From the NCBI GenBank assembly GCA_009778325.1, contig WRJZ01000033.1:1-48239 (forward strand): a stretch of DNA of 48,239 nucleotides, read 5' to 3'. Below, piece after piece: positions 39,983-48,150 of this stretch. Every line of letters begins with the position of its first letter. The stretch's first letter is position 1. The DNA comes from Candidatus Endomicrobium neocapritermitis. Lineage in GTDB: Bacteria; Elusimicrobiota; Endomicrobiia; Endomicrobiales; Endomicrobiaceae. The notes beneath the pieces are model-generated. The model did no database searches and was not told the DNA's origin. It saw nothing but the letters and a program-made list of their open reading frames with translations. A program made the translations under genes and the position numbers.

Positions 39983-40951
39983 ATGACGCTTTATAAAAAT
40001 GAACTCAACAGTAAAGCTTTTGAATTTCAAAACGCTTTGAAAAATGAAGGGATTGAAGCTTTCTTTAATGATGAGAGCTTCAGAGACTATCTTGTAATCG
40101 CGGCAATAAGAAAAAACGGAATAAGCTTCGGTAAAGTTTCAATATACTACAAACCGTCAAAAAACACGTATTCCGTGAAAAAACAAATTCCGGATGAAGA
40201 AATCAGCAGGATTGTCGAAAATGTCTGGGATAATATTAACGAAAGCGGGACTTACGGCGCCGAAAGCGGAATATATGAAGCTTTTGTTGACGGTTCTTAT
40301 ATTTCAGGAGTAACCGGATACGGAGCTGTTATTTATTTGGGCGGCGAACTGAAAGCCGAAATATCCGGCACAATTTTGGATGTGGAGTTCAGACAGTTCG
40401 GCGGAGAGCTGCAGTCTGCCATAGAAGTTTTGAAGTGGTGCGCGGCAAATAAAGTACAAAAAGTAAGAATAAATTATGATTATCAGGGGATAGAAAAATT
40501 CGCCACAGGCAAATGGAAGCCTAAAAATAATCTTTCTAAAGATTATGTGAACTTTATAGGAAATATCGGCATTAATATTGAGTGGCGTCATATTAAAAGC
40601 CATACCGGCAACTCTAAAAATGATGAGGCGGACGCTTTGGCTAAAAAGGCGGCCACGGCAACATCAAGCACGGCAAGCAGAAGATTCATAAACTTGGAAA
40701 ATAAGGCTTTGGGTTTCATAGATTTTATAAATAAAAAAACGGGATTTACGGCTCAATATATAGGCGCGGAAAACGGCGAGTTTGCAAAAATCAGGGTAAA
40801 AAAAGCGGAATGCGGAGAGCCTGCCGTCATAGAGATTATTTATGCAAAAGCGAATAATTTTTCAATCAGGCAGCCTAAAAGCGCGTCGGAATCAGACGTT
40901 TACAATCTTTGGCAGGAGTTTCTTTTGCTGGAAGACTTTAACGGCAATTAA
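39983..40951 (+). CDS. RNase HI-like protein with N- and C-terminal extensions
   Basis: This 322-residue protein has an RNase HI fold at about 95-225. The catalytic residues are D103 (AFVDGSY), E142 (GGELQSAIE), D166 (INYDYQGIE) and D217 (NDEADALAK), with the HTGN histidine loop. It cleaves RNA in RNA:DNA hybrids. About 90 residues precede the domain and about 95 follow. The N-terminal part (FEFQNALKNEGIEAFF, FGKVSIYYKPSKNTYSVKK) is a small alpha/beta domain that might bind nucleic acid, which is inference. The last residues Asn-Gly-Asn-stop come from the heptad element. Confidence 0.82.
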   Translation: MTLYKNELNSKAFEFQNALKNEGIEAFFNDESFRDYLVIAAIRKNGISFGKVSIYYKPSKNTYSVKKQIPDEEISRIVENVWDNINESGTYGAESGIYEAFVDGSYISGVTGYGAVIYLGGELKAEISGTILDVEFRQFGGELQSAIEVLKWCAANKVQKVRINYDYQGIEKFATGKWKPKNNLSKDYVNFIGNIGINIEWRHIKSHTGNSKNDEADALAKKAATATSSTASRRFINLENKALGFIDFINKKTGFTAQYIGAENGEFAKIRVKKAECGEPAVIEIIYAKANNFSIRQPKSASESDVYNLWQEFLLLEDFNGN

Positions 40952-41068
40952 TAATTAATAAGTAATAAGTAACAATTATTGTGTTTTCACAAAGCGAAAA
41001 CTTATTAATATGTTTCGCCAAAGGCGAAACTCCGCAATTATTACTTATTACTTGTTAATTATTAATTG
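40941..41068 (+). repeat. Heptad inverted-repeat element (TTAATAA/GTAATAA type) with conserved core
   Basis: The arms 40945-40977 and 41036-41068 match at 31 of 33 positions after inversion. ACGGCAA is followed in register by TTAATAA, TTAATAA, GTAATAA and GTAACAA. The loop has the TGTGTTTTCACAAAGCGAAAA box (40980 onwards) and the palindrome GTTTCGCC-AAA-GGCGAAAC (41012-41030). Confidence 0.9.
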
Positions 41069-41097
41069 TTGTTGTCGGGATTATTTTTTTGTACAAT
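41069..41097 (+). promoter_or_regulatory. Promoter of the XRE-cupin gene
   Basis: TTGTTG at 41069-41074 and TACAAT at 41092-41097 are separated by 17 bp, directly after the repeat element. Transcription would start near 41104, 12 nt before AGGAGG. Confidence 0.55.
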
Positions 41098-41125
41098 CAA
41101 TGAAATTTGCTTTTTAGGAGGCAAT

Positions 41126-41677
41126 ATGTCGGATACGTTAAAACAAATTGGAATCAGAATAAAAGCTATTAGGGAAATTTCGGATATGTCTACAGCCGAT
41201 TTTGCGAAAAGTCTTAATTTGGATAATGAAACTTATCTCAAATATGAGAACGGCGAAGCGGATCTTCCCATCAGCGTGCTTTCGGCTATTTCAAGTATAT
41301 ATAAAGTGGAAATGACGGCGCTTCTTACCGGCGGAGAGCCGAGGCTTTCGCGGATTAATGTCGTAAGAAAAGGCAAAGGTTTGAACATTGAAAGAAGAAA
41401 AGAATATAAGTATCAGGATTTGGCGTTTAATTTTATAAATAAGAAAGCCGAATTTTTTCTTGTTACCGCCGAACCGCAGAAGGAAGCTCCCAAACATGCG
41501 TACTCGCATCCGGGTCAGGAGTTTAATTATATTCTCGAAGGTTCGCTTAAAGTCGTTTTCGAAGGCAAAGAGTATATTTTGGAGCCCGGCGATTCCGTTT
41601 ATTTTGATTCCGGATATAATCATACGATGTCAGCCGTAGGCGATAAACCCGTGAAATTTATAGCGGTTGTACTTTAA
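41126..41677 (+). CDS. XRE-family regulator with C-terminal cupin sensor domain
   Basis: This 183-residue protein has an N-terminal helix-turn-helix (about 8-65; IRIKAIREISDMSTADFAKSL, then YLKYENGE) and a C-terminal cupin barrel (about 110-183; HPGQEFNYILEGSLKVVF, then LEPGDSVYFDSGYNHTM). The PGDSVYFDSG signature and a metal-binding-type His are visible. Cupin-XRE regulators sense small ligands. They are commonly found beside acyl-CoA synthetase genes, as here (41798), so control of that gene is likely. ATG 41126 is chosen for the strong AGGAGG at 41116-41121. Confidence 0.88.
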   Translation: MSDTLKQIGIRIKAIREISDMSTADFAKSLNLDNETYLKYENGEADLPISVLSAISSIYKVEMTALLTGGEPRLSRINVVRKGKGLNIERRKEYKYQDLAFNFINKKAEFFLVTAEPQKEAPKHAYSHPGQEFNYILEGSLKVVFEGKEYILEPGDSVYFDSGYNHTMSAVGDKPVKFIAVVL

Positions 41678-41684
41678 GAAAAAA

Positions 41685-41777
41685 AGAGTAAAGAGTGGAG
41701 AGTGAGGAGTGAAGATACTGCAACTACGAAAAAAGACGTTGACGTATCTTCACTCTCCACTTTTCACTTTCCACTCT
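41685..41777 (+). repeat. Heptad inverted-repeat element (GAGTGRA type)
   Basis: The arms 41685-41718 and 41744-41777 match at 27 of 34 positions after inversion, and all differences are purine transitions. The left arm reads AGAGTAA, AGAGTGG, AGAGTGA, GGAGTGA with strict 7-bp period. The element lies between the regulator and the acyl-CoA synthetase ribosome-binding site. Confidence 0.82.
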
Positions 41778-41797
41778 GTCTTCAAAAAGGAGAAGCA

Positions 41798-43456
41798 ATG
41801 TTAGTTGATAAATATACAAAATCAAGTTATAAATCTTACGAAGATTTTACGGAAAACTGCAGAATAACGGTTCCCGATAATTTTAATTTCGGTTTTGACA
41901 TTGTAGACGAAACCGCCAATCGGACGCCGGACAAAAAAGCAATGATATGGTGTGACGAAGAAGGCGAAGAAAGATTATTTACCTTCGGGGACATGAAAAG
42001 AGAAAGCGGTAAAGCGGCAAACTTTTTTAAATCTTTGGGAATTAAAAAAGGCGATGCCGTTATGCTTATGTTAAAAAGGCGGTATGAATATTGGTTTTGT
42101 TCGGTAGCGCTTCATAAAATAGGCGCTATATTGATACCGGCAACCCATCTTTTGACTGTGAAGGATATAATATACAGAGTAACCGCGGCCAGCATAAAAA
42201 TGATAGTTTCGGCGGCCGATAAAAGAATTACCGAAGTTGTGGACGAAGCGAAAAAAGAACTTCCTGAATTGAAAACATTGATTTCCGTAAACGGTAATGT
42301 TGCCGGGTGGCTTGAGTATTCAAAAGAAGTCGAAAAATTTTCCGATGTTTTTGAAAGACCGCAAGGCGGCGAAGCCATAACAAAAGACGACATTTTTCTT
42401 TTATATTTTACATCAGGCACGACAGGCATGCCGAAAATGGTTTATCACAATTTTTCATATCCTTTGGGGCATATACTTACCGCCAGATTTTGGCAGAACC
42501 TGGATGACGACAGCATACATTTGACGGTGGCTGATACCGGCTGGGCAAAAGCTTCATGGGGAAAAATATACGGTCAATGGATAAGCGGAGCATGCCTTTT
42601 TACTTATGATTACGAAAGATTTAACGTAAAAGAGCTTATAAGCGTTGTCGCCAAGCACGGCGTTACATCGTTTTGCGCGCCGCCCACGATATACAGGCAT
42701 ATTATAAAAGAAGATATCTCAAAATACGATTTGTCAAAACTTAAATACGCGGAAACGGCGGGAGAGCCTTTAAACCCTGAAGTTTTCCACCAGTTTAAAA
42801 AAATGGCCGGACTTGAAATCAAAGAAGGTTTCGGGCAGACCGAATCGGTAGTTTTTGCCGCGACATTTCCGTGGATGACTCCAAAGCCGGGCTCAATGGG
42901 CAAACCTGCCGCCGGATGGGACGTTGATATAGTCGACGACGATAATAATCCTTGCGAACCGGGACAGGAAGGACATCTTGTAATAAGGACGGATAAAGGA
43001 AAACCTACGGGTTTATTCTGCGGTTATTACAGAGATGAAGCCATGACAAAAAGAGCGTGGGACAACGGAATATACGATACCGGCGATATGGCATATAAAG
43101 ATGAAGACGGATATTTGTGGTTTGTGGGGCGCTGCGACGACGTTATAAAAAGTTCGGGATACAGAATCGGGCCTTTTGAAGTTGAAAGCGCGCTGATTGA
43201 GCATCCGTCCGTTTTGGAGTGCGCTATAACCGGAGTGCCGGATCCCGAAAGGGGCGCCATTGTAAAAGCCACGGTAATTTTGGCAAAAGGATATGAGCCA
43301 AGCCAGGAACTTATTATAGAACTTCAGGAGCATGTCAAGAAAGTTACGGCCCCTTATAAATATCCGAGAATTATTGAATTTGCCAAAGAACTTCCCAAAA
43401 CCATCAGCGGAAAAATAAGAAGAGTTGAGATAAGGGAAACGGACCAAAATAAATAA
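41798..43456 (+). CDS. AMP-forming acyl-CoA synthetase (medium-chain/ACS-like)
   Basis: This 552-residue protein of the ANL superfamily has the ATP-binding [22 protein letters not shown] and [20 protein letters not shown] followed by [18 protein letters not shown], and the catalytic-Lys segment KTISGKIRR. It converts a carboxylate, CoA and ATP into acyl-CoA, AMP and PPi. The overall match is to MACS-type acyl-CoA synthetases, and the chain length is not determinable by eye. ATG 41798 follows AAGGAG. Upstream in-frame codons back to 41702 encode the repeat element and are rejected. It is followed by phosphate acetyltransferase. Confidence 0.88.
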   Translation: MLVDKYTKSSYKSYEDFTENCRITVPDNFNFGFDIVDETANRTPDKKAMIWCDEEGEERLFTFGDMKRESGKAANFFKSLGIKKGDAVMLMLKRRYEYWFCSVALHKIGAILIPATHLLTVKDIIYRVTAASIKMIVSAADKRITEVVDEAKKELPELKTLISVNGNVAGWLEYSKEVEKFSDVFERPQGGEAITKDDIFLLYFTSGTTGMPKMVYHNFSYPLGHILTARFWQNLDDDSIHLTVADTGWAKASWGKIYGQWISGACLFTYDYERFNVKELISVVAKHGVTSFCAPPTIYRHIIKEDISKYDLSKLKYAETAGEPLNPEVFHQFKKMAGLEIKEGFGQTESVVFAATFPWMTPKPGSMGKPAAGWDVDIVDDDNNPCEPGQEGHLVIRTDKGKPTGLFCGYYRDEAMTKRAWDNGIYDTGDMAYKDEDGYLWFVGRCDDVIKSSGYRIGPFEVESALIEHPSVLECAITGVPDPERGAIVKATVILAKGYEPSQELIIELQEHVKKVTAPYKYPRIIEFAKELPKTISGKIRRVEIRETDQNK

Positions 43457-43568
43457 ACGGCAAGACTGAAGAGCTGAGTTTTGAGTGTGGAGTGTGAAGA
43501 GTGGAGTTAATGAGTTTTCGCCAAAGGCGAAACACAACAACTCCACACTCCAAACTTCACTCTTGTCG
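43457..43568 (+). repeat. Heptad inverted-repeat element (GTGTGGA type) with core palindrome
   Basis: ACGGCAA follows the stop codon directly, with GACTGAA, GAGCTGA, GTTTTGA, GTGTGGA, GTGTGAA and GAGTGGA in register. The right arm (43539-43567) is an imperfect inverse ending CTTGTCGTTAA. The loop holds TTTCGCC-AAA-GGCGAAA at 43516-43532. Confidence 0.82.
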
Positions 43569-43585
43569 TTAAAAATGGAGTTGTT

Positions 43586-44590
43586 ATGGACATAAGAAAG
43601 CATATTCTTGATTTGGCGGCAAAAGTAAAAGGCAAGGTAATTTTGCCTGAGAGTACCGATATAAGGGTGTTAAAAGCCGCACAGATGCTTGTAAAAGACG
43701 GTATTGCTTCGGTTGTTCTTCCTGCGGCGGATATAAAATCTGTTGAAGACGCTGCTGCTAAGGGCGGCGTAAATCTTCAGGGTGTTGAAATTATACAAAT
43801 TGACAGGGCTTTAATCGACGAAAAATTGATAGAAGCGTTTGTTTCCGCCCGTATGAAAAAAGGAATGAACCCGGAAGAAGCTTTAGAGCTTTTAAAGACT
43901 CCGCTTTATTTTTCAATGATGTATCTTAAAAGCAAAAAATGCGACGCGTGCGTTTGCGGGGCGGTTTATGACACCGCGGACGTTTTAAGAGCCTCGATTC
44001 ATACGATAGGCACAATGGAAGGAATAAAACTTATTTCTTCATATTTCCTAATGATACCTCCAGCAAACCATGAAGTAATAAAAGAATCCGTATTATTTGC
44101 CGACTGCGGCGTAAATCCGGACCCTTCGTCTTTAGGGCTTAAAGATATAGCTAATGCGACAGTTCAGAGTTTTAAAAAACTTTTTCCAGGGCAGACAGCT
44201 AATGCGGCATTTCTTTCATTTTCGACAAAAGGAAGTGCGAAACATAAAACGCTGGACAAAATAATTGAAGCCGTTGAGCTGACAAAAAAATATTTTGAAA
44301 ACGATAAATCGGTTAACATAGACGGAGAACTGCAGTTTGACGCGGCAGTTATGCCTGCAATAGGACAAAAAAAAGCGCCTGATTCAAAAGTTGCCGGCAA
44401 AGCTAATATTTTCATATTTCCCGATTTGAACGCAGGAAACATAGGCTATAAAATGGCGGAAAGACTCGGCGGTTTTCAGGCTTTAGGCCCCATAATCCAG
44501 GGGCTTGCTCTTCCGGTAAGCGATTTAAGCAGAGGCTGCAGCGCCGACGATGTTTATATGGTCAGTGCGATAATGCTTTTGCAAAAATAA
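43586..44590 (+). CDS. pta: Phosphate acetyltransferase
   Basis: This 334-residue protein is the short PTA form lacking the DRTGG domain. It shows the PTA/PTB landmarks LPESTDIRVLKAA, DACVCGAVYDTADVLRASI, DCGVNPDPSS, SFSTKGSAKH, and the C-terminal IFPDLNAGNIGYKMAERLGG followed by PIIQGLALPVSDLSRGCS. It interconverts acetyl-CoA and acetyl phosphate, feeding acetate kinase for ATP in fermentation. No ackA is present in the window. Together with the acyl-CoA synthetase it forms an acyl/acetyl-CoA unit. GGAG lies 7 nt before ATG 43586. Confidence 0.92.
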   Translation: MDIRKHILDLAAKVKGKVILPESTDIRVLKAAQMLVKDGIASVVLPAADIKSVEDAAAKGGVNLQGVEIIQIDRALIDEKLIEAFVSARMKKGMNPEEALELLKTPLYFSMMYLKSKKCDACVCGAVYDTADVLRASIHTIGTMEGIKLISSYFLMIPPANHEVIKESVLFADCGVNPDPSSLGLKDIANATVQSFKKLFPGQTANAAFLSFSTKGSAKHKTLDKIIEAVELTKKYFENDKSVNIDGELQFDAAVMPAIGQKKAPDSKVAGKANIFIFPDLNAGNIGYKMAERLGGFQALGPIIQGLALPVSDLSRGCSADDVYMVSAIMLLQK

Positions 44591-44672
44591 AAACTTATAT
44601 GCGAGGTAAAAGCAAAGACAAAGTCGTTATCCTGCGTCTCTGCCTCCTTGTATCTCTGCATCCGGTGTTAAA
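44591..44672 (+). other. Spacer with a decayed repeat
   Basis: The 82-bp gap ends in CTCTGC-type blocks (GTCTCTGCCTCC, ATCTCTGCATCC) and CCGGTGTTAAAATGG, reminiscent of the right end of a heptad element. No clear left arm, promoter or Shine-Dalgarno was found. Confidence 0.4.
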
Positions 44673-45479
44673 ATGGAAATAATAGATTCTCACAATCATA
44701 TCTGGCCGGAAAAAGTAGTTCATAAAGCTAAAGATTATCTTGAAAAAGCTTTCAATCATAAAATGGTTGATTTGCCGGTTGCGGATAATCTTTTAAAGCG
44801 TATGGACGAAGCCGGAATAAGTAAAAGCGTTATTTCTTCGGTAGCTTCGCGGGGTGACCAGGTAAATTCAATAAATAACTGGCTTTTTTCAATTAAGCAC
44901 GAAAGGTTTATTCCTTTTGCTTCAATGCACCCTTTTTACGGCGAATTTGCGGGCAAAAGCGCTTTTGAAAACGAACTGCAAAGGATTAAAGGCGAAGCCT
45001 TCGGCATAAAACTCCAGCCGGAATTTCAAAATTTTTATGTTGATGATGAAAGAGCTTTCTCTCTTTATGAAAAACTGCAGGAACTCGGTCTGCCCGCAAT
45101 ATTTCACTGCGGCGTTGAGCTCAGTTCTCCGGGCGAAGTAAAATCGTCTCCGGACAGAATATTAAAAGTTTTGGAAAAATTCCCTGAAATGAAATTTATA
45201 GGCGCGCATATGGGCGGCTTTCTTATGTGGGAAGAAGTATTGGAAAAACTTGCGGGAAAAAACATGTATTTTGACACTTCAGACAGCATAAGAGCCATGA
45301 AACCGGAACTTCTTGACAAATTTTTTGAAAAACACGGCTTTGATAAGATTATTTACGGCTCAGACTTTCCGATGCAAATCCCTAAAGAAGAAGTTAATTT
45401 TATAAAAAACTTAAACATATCGGAAGAAAACAAACAAAAAATATTGGGAATAAACATAAAAAAGATAATTAACAAATAA
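44673..45479 (+). CDS. Amidohydrolase 2 family metal-dependent hydrolase
   Basis: This 268-residue TIM-barrel protein has the metal-binding HxH in DSHNHIW (H7/H9), IFHCGVE, FIGAHMGG and the late YGSDFPM aspartate. It belongs to the amidohydrolase-related (PF04909) group of decarboxylases and hydrolases, and the substrate is unknown. No Shine-Dalgarno is evident before ATG 44673 (GTTAAAATGG), and the true start could be a few codons off. It lies after pta in the same orientation. Confidence 0.8.
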   Translation: MEIIDSHNHIWPEKVVHKAKDYLEKAFNHKMVDLPVADNLLKRMDEAGISKSVISSVASRGDQVNSINNWLFSIKHERFIPFASMHPFYGEFAGKSAFENELQRIKGEAFGIKLQPEFQNFYVDDERAFSLYEKLQELGLPAIFHCGVELSSPGEVKSSPDRILKVLEKFPEMKFIGAHMGGFLMWEEVLEKLAGKNMYFDTSDSIRAMKPELLDKFFEKHGFDKIIYGSDFPMQIPKEEVNFIKNLNISEENKQKILGINIKKIINK

Positions 45480-45564
45480 CAATTAATAAGTAACAATTGT
45501 GTAGTTTCGCCTTTGGCGAAACAGAGTAATGAATTTTCGCGGAAAACACAGCAATTGTTAATTG
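45480..45564 (+). repeat. Heptad element (TTAATAA type) with the core in inverted orientation
   Basis: CAATTAATAAGTAACAATTG (45480-45499) pairs partly with CAATTGTTAATTG (45552-45564). The loop carries GTTTCGCC-TTT-GGCGAAAC (45504-45522) and then the inverse of the TGTGTTTTC box (about 45533-45551). The core is therefore reversed relative to the other copies. It starts directly at the stop of the amidohydrolase. The next 160 bp to the gene hold no clear promoter. Confidence 0.8.
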
Positions 45565-45726
45565 ATGCGTGCACTTTATGTTATGCATTAGAAAATGCTA
45601 AAATACTAAAATGCTTGGACATAGACAAGTAAAGAAGTTGAAATAATTTAAGAGTATACAGCGTGCGGCAAATTTAACTTGCAGTATTGTGACAAAACTC
45701 TTCTTTTGTATAGAGGTAAAATAAAA

Positions 45727-46752
45727 ATGTTGATGAATAATAATGAATACTTATCAATAGTCAAAGACATAAAAGCAAAAATTCAAAATGCGAGGTTTCG
45801 TATTGCCTTAAATGCAAACAAAGAGCTTATATTGTTTTATTGGGATATAGGTAAATCTATAAATCAAAAAGCGAAATGGGGAAATAAGTTTGTTGAAAAT
45901 CTCGCAAGAGACATTAAATCTGATTTTTCCGACATAAAAGGCTTTTCCGTCAGAAATTTAAAATATATGTCTAAGTTTGCAAAGTTGTATCCGAATAATC
46001 AATTTGTGCAAGCGGTACTTGCACAAATTACGTGGTATCACAATATTGCTTTAATGGATAAGACAGAAAATATTAAAGAGTATCTATGGTATGCTAACGA
46101 AACCATAAAAAACGGCTGGTCAAGAAATGTTTTAGCTATGCAAATAGATACTGAATTATATAAACGTCAAACTGCTGAAAGAAAAACCACAAACTTTAAA
46201 AAACTCTTGCCAAAACCGCAAAGCGAGCTTGCTTTACAAACAATAAAAGATACTTATATTTTTGATTTCATTTCGGCAAGAGATCCTTTAATAGAAAAAG
46301 AAGTTGAGAAAGAACTCGTTACCAATATTGCAAAATTTCTTGTGGAGCTTGGCAAAGGCTTTGCTTTTGTGGGAAACCAATATCATATTGAAGTTTCAAA
46401 AAAGGACTATTATATAGATTTATTGTTTTATCATCTTGATTTGCGCTGTTACATTGTAGTTGAATTGAAAACAACCGGATTTATGCCGGAGTATGCGGGA
46501 AAATTAAATTTCTACCTTTCTGCGGTTGATGATATTTTGAAAAAGAAAGAAGATAAGCCAAGTATAGGTATTTTGCTTTGTGCTGATAAAGATAATTTAA
46601 CGGCTGAATACGCTCTTAAAGATATTAACAAACCGATGGGCGTAAGCGCATATAAAATATTTGAAAGACTGCCGAAGGAATATTCAAAACTATTGCCGTC
46701 AGTAGAAGATATTAAAAAGCGGATAGAATTAAAATTAGGTAAAATAAAGTAA
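45727..46752 (+). CDS. YhcG-type PD-(D/E)XK nuclease (DUF1016 family), second copy
   Basis: This 341-residue protein is a diverged paralogue of the gene at 24308. It has the N-terminal helical domain ([38 protein letters not shown]) and a nuclease-like domain with [19 protein letters not shown], Asp in YYIDLLFY and the canonical ELK in [21 protein letters not shown] stands 10 nt upstream of ATG 45727, and an in-frame TTG at 45679 is rejected. It lies only 11 bp before threonine synthase, so the two are probably cotranscribed, an odd pairing that suggests insertion. Confidence 0.82.
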   Translation: MLMNNNEYLSIVKDIKAKIQNARFRIALNANKELILFYWDIGKSINQKAKWGNKFVENLARDIKSDFSDIKGFSVRNLKYMSKFAKLYPNNQFVQAVLAQITWYHNIALMDKTENIKEYLWYANETIKNGWSRNVLAMQIDTELYKRQTAERKTTNFKKLLPKPQSELALQTIKDTYIFDFISARDPLIEKEVEKELVTNIAKFLVELGKGFAFVGNQYHIEVSKKDYYIDLLFYHLDLRCYIVVELKTTGFMPEYAGKLNFYLSAVDDILKKKEDKPSIGILLCADKDNLTAEYALKDINKPMGVSAYKIFERLPKEYSKLLPSVEDIKKRIELKLGKIK

Positions 46753-46763
46753 AAGGAACATTT

Positions 46764-47828
46764 ATGGACTACAAAGGTTTGATTGAAAAGTACAGAAAAT
46801 TTTTGCCTGTTACGGAGAAAACTCCCGTGATTTCGCTAAATGAGGGAAACACTCCGCTTATACCGGCAAGAAATTTGCCTAAGAAGCTTGGCTTTGGCGG
46901 CGAAATATATTTTAAATTTGAAGGCATGAATCCGACAGGCTCGTTTAAAGACAGAGGAATGACAATGGCTGTTTCAAAAGCCGTTGAAGAAGGCAGCAAA
47001 GCCGTTATTTGCGCTTCAACCGGCAATACATCCGCTTCCGCGGCCGCTTATGCTGCCAGAGCGGGAATAAAATGCGTTGTTTTGATTCCTGAGGGTAAGA
47101 TAGCTTTAGGAAAACTTTCGCAGGCTGTAATGCACGGCGCGGAAGTTTTGGAAATAGACGGAAATTTTGACGAGGCGCTTAATCTCGTGAAAGATTTGAG
47201 CAGTAAATATCCGCTGACTTTGGTGAATTCCATAAACCCTTTCAGAATAGAAGGCCAAAAAACAGCGGCATTTGAAATCTGCGAAACGCTAGGAGCTGCT
47301 CCGGATTACCAGTTCATGCCTGTAGGTAATGCGGGAAATATTACCGCTTACTGGAAAGGATATAAAGAATACAATAAACTTTATCCCAAACAATACGTTC
47401 TTCCTAAAATGATGGGCTTTCAGGCAGCGGGTTCGGCTCCTATAGTTAAAGGGCATCCTATAGAAAAGCCCGAAACCATAGCCACTGCCATCAGAATAGG
47501 AAATCCGGCTTCATGGAAAATGGCTGAAGCCGCAAGAGACGAGTCAAAAGGCATTATAGATATGGTGACTGATGAAGAAATACTGGAAGCTTACAGAATG
47601 GTTGCCGCGGCTGAAGGCATTTTCTGCGAGCCTGCGTCCGCTTCATCGCTTGCCGGTCTTATTAAAAGTATAAAGAACGGATATTTTAAAAATACGGCTC
47701 CTGTTAAAGTTGTGTGCATACTTACCGGACACGGTTTAAAAGATCCTGATACGGCTGTGTCAAATGCGGTTAAACCCAAAAAAGTTAAGGCTGAAATAAA
47801 CGAAATTATTAAGGCTATAGATTTATAA
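46764..47828 (+). CDS. thrC: Threonine synthase
   Basis: This 354-residue PLP enzyme has [10 protein letters not shown] near the start, the PLP lysine K62 in [28 protein letters not shown], the phosphate-binding [15 protein letters not shown] and the C-terminal [11 protein letters not shown]. It converts O-phosphohomoserine into threonine and phosphate. Length matches the short, archaeal/Bacillus-type enzyme. AAAAGGA lies before ATG 46764. No hom or thrB lies beside it. Confidence 0.92.
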   Translation: MDYKGLIEKYRKFLPVTEKTPVISLNEGNTPLIPARNLPKKLGFGGEIYFKFEGMNPTGSFKDRGMTMAVSKAVEEGSKAVICASTGNTSASAAAYAARAGIKCVVLIPEGKIALGKLSQAVMHGAEVLEIDGNFDEALNLVKDLSSKYPLTLVNSINPFRIEGQKTAAFEICETLGAAPDYQFMPVGNAGNITAYWKGYKEYNKLYPKQYVLPKMMGFQAAGSAPIVKGHPIEKPETIATAIRIGNPASWKMAEAARDESKGIIDMVTDEEILEAYRMVAAAEGIFCEPASASSLAGLIKSIKNGYFKNTAPVKVVCILTGHGLKDPDTAVSNAVKPKKVKAEINEIIKAIDL

Positions 47829-47845
47829 TTGAAAAGAGGTGAATC

Positions 47846-48145
47846 ATGGAAGATAAAAAGACTAATGAAATAAAAATTGAAATTGACGAGCAGACATCAA
47901 ACGGGATATATTCAAATCTGGCTCTGATAACGCATTCCGAAAGCGAATTTATTCTGGATTTTATTTTTTTTCAGCCTCAAAACCAGAAAGCTAAAGTAAG
48001 AAGCAGAATAATAACTTCTCCGGCGCATGTAAAAAAAATGATAGAAGCGCTGAAAGAAAACATTGCCAGATACGAAGCGAAATTCGGACAAATAAAAGAA
48101 ACCGTTCCGCAGGCTCCAAGCCCGAAAACGGAATACTATAATTGA
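47846..48145 (+). CDS. DUF3467 family protein
   Basis: This small protein of 99 residues has the DUF3467 pattern: YSNLALITHSESEFILDFIFFQP, then VRSRIITSPAHVKKMIEALKENIARYEAKFG. The family is widespread and its function unknown. GAGGTG lies before ATG 47846, 17 bp after thrC. Although an operon with thrC is likely from spacing, no functional link is known. Confidence 0.8.
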   Translation: MEDKKTNEIKIEIDEQTSNGIYSNLALITHSESEFILDFIFFQPQNQKAKVRSRIITSPAHVKKMIEALKENIARYEAKFGQIKETVPQAPSPKTEYYN

Positions 48146-48150
48146 CAAAA

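Noticed and set aside
41702-41797. N-terminal extension of the acyl-CoA synthetase
   Set aside because: It translates the heptad repeat element. ATG 41798 has AAGGAG and matches family length.
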